Shown here one piece after another: positions 13,901 through 14,503 of a stretch of DNA of 14,503 nucleotides (positions are counted from its first letter, which is position 1; every line of letters begins with the position of its first letter). The notes under the pieces were generated by a model. It saw only the letters and a program-made list of their open reading frames with translations, ran no database searches and was not told where the DNA came from. Where the stretch lies: positions 32,445-46,947 of the forward strand of contig JAMCPC010000079.1 of the NCBI GenBank assembly GCA_023379725.1. Reading direction: 5' to 3'. The translations under genes were made by a program, and so were the position numbers. Source of the DNA: Actinomycetota bacterium. GTDB lineage: Bacteria > Actinomycetota > Acidimicrobiia > Acidimicrobiales > JAMCPL01.

Positions 13901-14503
13901 ACCACCGGGGGAAAATGCCTCATTCCACACTTTCTCCTGTGGAGGGTAGCTGGCAGACTCAAGGGTTGTTCCACCTACACCTGTAACGTATGGCATACTG
14001 GCTATGTTATCTACACTAAGACTGGCATTACCTATATCTACAAGCTGTGGAGCTGAAGGACCTGAGCCATTATCTGTGATGGCATTACCGGCTGCATCCA
14101 CCGCCACACAGAGGCTCTCACTTGCACACGAAACCGAAGTAAGCAGCGTAGAACCATCGACGTCCTGGGAGGATAGTTGACCATTTACATCTGCGTAAGC
14201 ATACCCTACAGAATCTACTGCTGCACAGAAACTGGATGACAGGCAGTCGACCGAGGCTGGCGTGTCGAACCCACCTCCATCGCCGTCTGTCATGTAAGGG
14301 GTGCCCCAAGATCCATTTTCGTATACGTTGGATGAGCCAGTATTGTCTACTGCAACACAATATGAGCTGCTTGGACAGGATATCGAAGTTAGAAAGATTG
14401 CCGAGCCCTGATAGTCAGCCTGTATTGGAGCTGACCACGACGAACCATTGTAGAAAAATGATTCGTCCCCCTTGTTCACCGCCCCACAAAATGTAGTGGA
14501 TGG
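10934..14503 (-). CDS. Giant secreted S53 (sedolisin) peptidase with beta-propeller, TIG and DTR repeats (5' end outside window)
   Basis: The frame is open to the right edge, so the N-terminus (signal peptide, propeptide, Glu/Asp catalytic residues) is not visible. Numbering is from the GTG codon at 14479. Residues up to about 150 are three to four S-C-x5-F-C...N-G-S-S-W-S blades. Residues 155-362 are the C-terminal part of an S53 domain: P-Y-V-T-G-V-G-G-T-T-L, then the nucleophile Ser276 in G-T-S-A-A-T-P. A TIG/IPT domain spans 368-449. Three DTR-to-GYY repeats follow (457-598, 605-743, 748-883), then a Gly/Ser linker and a seven-blade propeller (900-1181). S53 enzymes are acid-active serine-carboxyl peptidases and the visible composition is extracellular. 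Two usual calcium-binding Asp positions read Asn317 and Ser343. The TGA overlaps the TerY-like gene by eight bases. Confidence 0.88.
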   Translation of the reverse strand, partial: PSTTFCGAVNKGDESFFYNGSSWSAPIQADYQGSAIFLTSISCPSSSYCVAVDNTGSSNVYENGSWGTPYMTDGDGGGFDTPASVDCLSSSFCAAVDSVGYAYADVNGQLSSQDVDGSTLLTSVSCASESLCVAVDAAGNAITDNGSGPSAPQLVDIGNASLSVDNIASMPYVTGVGGTTLESASYPPQEKVWNEAFSPGGDGGSGGGGISVLWAMPSWQQESGVPGVISSLSSGAPCGAQSGGYCREVPDVAASADWAQGGYVVYGAPDMESTNQWGVNGGTSAATPTWASLLALANEVCGTKIGFASPLLYKIAAQDPSAFNNITSGNNDFTGTNGGLYPAATGSQRYSMAAGLGSPNGPRLINDICNASTPVPAPTVTSVTPSSGSTAGGTVVTITGTNFTSYSMVDFGSTPATVSVKSSTLLTAVSPAGSPGVVPITVTNSGGASKPAGFVYITPNIPYTSVTPYRITDTRCAENPLPAGITSTYCSALPTVNQSIASPPSGGSITIQVTGTGSGVNAVPASAQSVELNVTAIASPDASSGYLTVYPAGTRVPEASSVNYISGVAVPNLVTAALGQNGRISIYSSSSYVNIVVDVEGYYEPDASTPDLFNPLPLPARLLDTRCSTTPRPTYCSSESLPTQNSSLPAPQPSGAIAVAVTGLDNVPTSATAVSAVLTAANAQASGYLTVWPDNGSCSSPPAVSNVNFDWGQSVANSITVETGSSGKICVYNGSSVPINTVIDLNGYYSLTGDTFTPSSPVRICDTRSASEVGGKTDVSSGVSGQCANSGQSLDPSVGTSDPITVQVGGLAGIPSTAVAVVANVTVVSTAGAGFLTAWPADSKQPETSNINWTAGEVVPNMVTAALSSSGTISVYASAGADIVVDVMGYYASGSSGGGSGGGGSSNGTWSAPAKVDPNDGLYVSCVSSSFCVVVDESGNALEWNGSSWSTPQAVSTGFYNISCASANFCVADAGSDVYTWNGSSWSQPQSVDSSSGGFIFSISCPTTSFCVAGDSNGNVFDWNGSSWSQPQAIDPSGGGIYGVSCPTTSFCAMVDKDGNAFIWNGSSWSTPKSLSSALSGVSCASATFCIATSTQSSSGVVYTWNGSSWSGASTVDSNAGNYMTVSCATASFCAIGDANGNVLTWNGSSWSTPQSVDPNGGGFSSISCTASDYCVASDQSGGSVVTYG
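10937..11782 (-). repeat. Seven tandem propeller blades at the C-terminus of the S53 protein
   Basis: Seven successive units of about 37-42 residues each carry S-C-x5-[F/Y]-C, and all but the last end in W-N-G-S-S-W-S. The first strand after the Gly linker (G-T-W-S-A-P) and the last (S-V-V-T-Y-G) could close the ring. Seven is the usual number for a closed beta-propeller. The W-N-G-S-S-W-S codons are nearly identical between blades, so the DNA is a tandem repeat as well. Spacing of the two cysteines is constant, suggesting one disulfide per blade. Function is probably binding of surface glycan or protein, by inference. Confidence 0.75.
11825..13111 (-). repeat. Three tandem DTR-to-GYY domains in the S53 protein
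   Basis: Three diverged copies of about 140 residues follow the TIG domain. Each starts with a [Y/V/L]-R-x-x-D-T-R or R-L-L-D-T-R strand, has a central L-T-[V/A]-[Y/W]-P, a [N-V/N-I]-N-[Y/F/W] segment, and ends with V-D-[V/L]-x-G-Y-Y. This is a common secreted actinobacterial module with no function known to me. Copies 1 and 2 keep a Cys just after D-T-R. In copy 3 the Cys comes just before it. Confidence 0.7.
14030..14503 (-). repeat. Blade repeats inside the N-terminal part of the S53 protein (continue past window)
   Basis: Three full units and one cut by the edge carry the same C-x5-C motif (C-P-S-S-S-Y-C, C-L-S-S-S-F-C, C-A-S-E-S-L-C) as the C-terminal propeller, but with a more degenerate N-G-S-S-W-S. 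They directly precede the S53 segment beginning D-N-I-A-S-M-P-Y-V. More blades are expected beyond 14503. Confidence 0.65.

Noticed and set aside
14080..14095. D-N-G-S-G at residues 136-140 of the S53 protein as the oxyanion-site S-G-D-x-G
   Set aside because: It aligns better with the N-G-S-S-W-S end of a blade repeat, and the Ser-Gly before the Asp is missing. The true oxyanion Asp is more likely outside the window.

Overview
The window looks like an actinobacterial chromosome of roughly 50% G+C, most plausibly from the Acidimicrobiia. This rests on the types of gene seen: a large secreted sedolisin with actinobacterial-style DTR/GYY repeats, an actinobacterial HtrA with a long disordered cytoplasmic tail, a TerY-type phosphorylation triad, and an uncharacterised OB-like/helical protein that I associate with that class. 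The taxonomic call is an inference and no rRNA gene is present. Sedolisins act at low pH, so an acidic habitat would fit.

Left part (1-4074). The plus strand opens with the end of a GNAT acetyltransferase, followed two bases later by a Nudix hydrolase. A conserved protein of unknown function then lies on the minus strand (803-2041). It is divergent from an HtrA-type membrane serine protease (2266-4074). The shared spacer carries a promoter for the unknown gene and an unusual tandem repeat plus palindrome ahead of htrA.

Right part (4128 to the right edge). Seven consecutive genes lie on the minus strand. In transcription order they are: a very large secreted S53 peptidase with beta-propeller, TIG and DTR repeats, whose 5' end lies outside the window; a von Willebrand A (TerY-like) protein; a PP2C phosphatase; a Ser/Thr kinase with a C-terminal zinc ribbon; a single-pass membrane protein with a cytoplasmic helical domain and an extracellular domain; an orphan secreted protein; and an FHA-helix-turn-helix regulator. 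The first four overlap one another by 8, 7 and 4 bases, which points to translational coupling. VWA + PP2C + zinc-ribbon kinase is the known TerY-P triad architecture. The surrounding genes suggest a trans-envelope signalling locus: an exported protease and a membrane sensor outside, reversible Ser/Thr phosphorylation inside, and a phosphothreonine-reading DNA-binding protein as a possible output. That wiring is inference from gene order and domains.

Intergenic DNA is short, with no gap over 300 bases. It holds several candidate control elements: a nested stem-loop ahead of the orphan secreted gene, a diverged repeat at the 3' ends of two neighbouring genes, and a few promoter-like sequences. 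I found no tRNA, rRNA, CRISPR array, insertion sequence or integrase.
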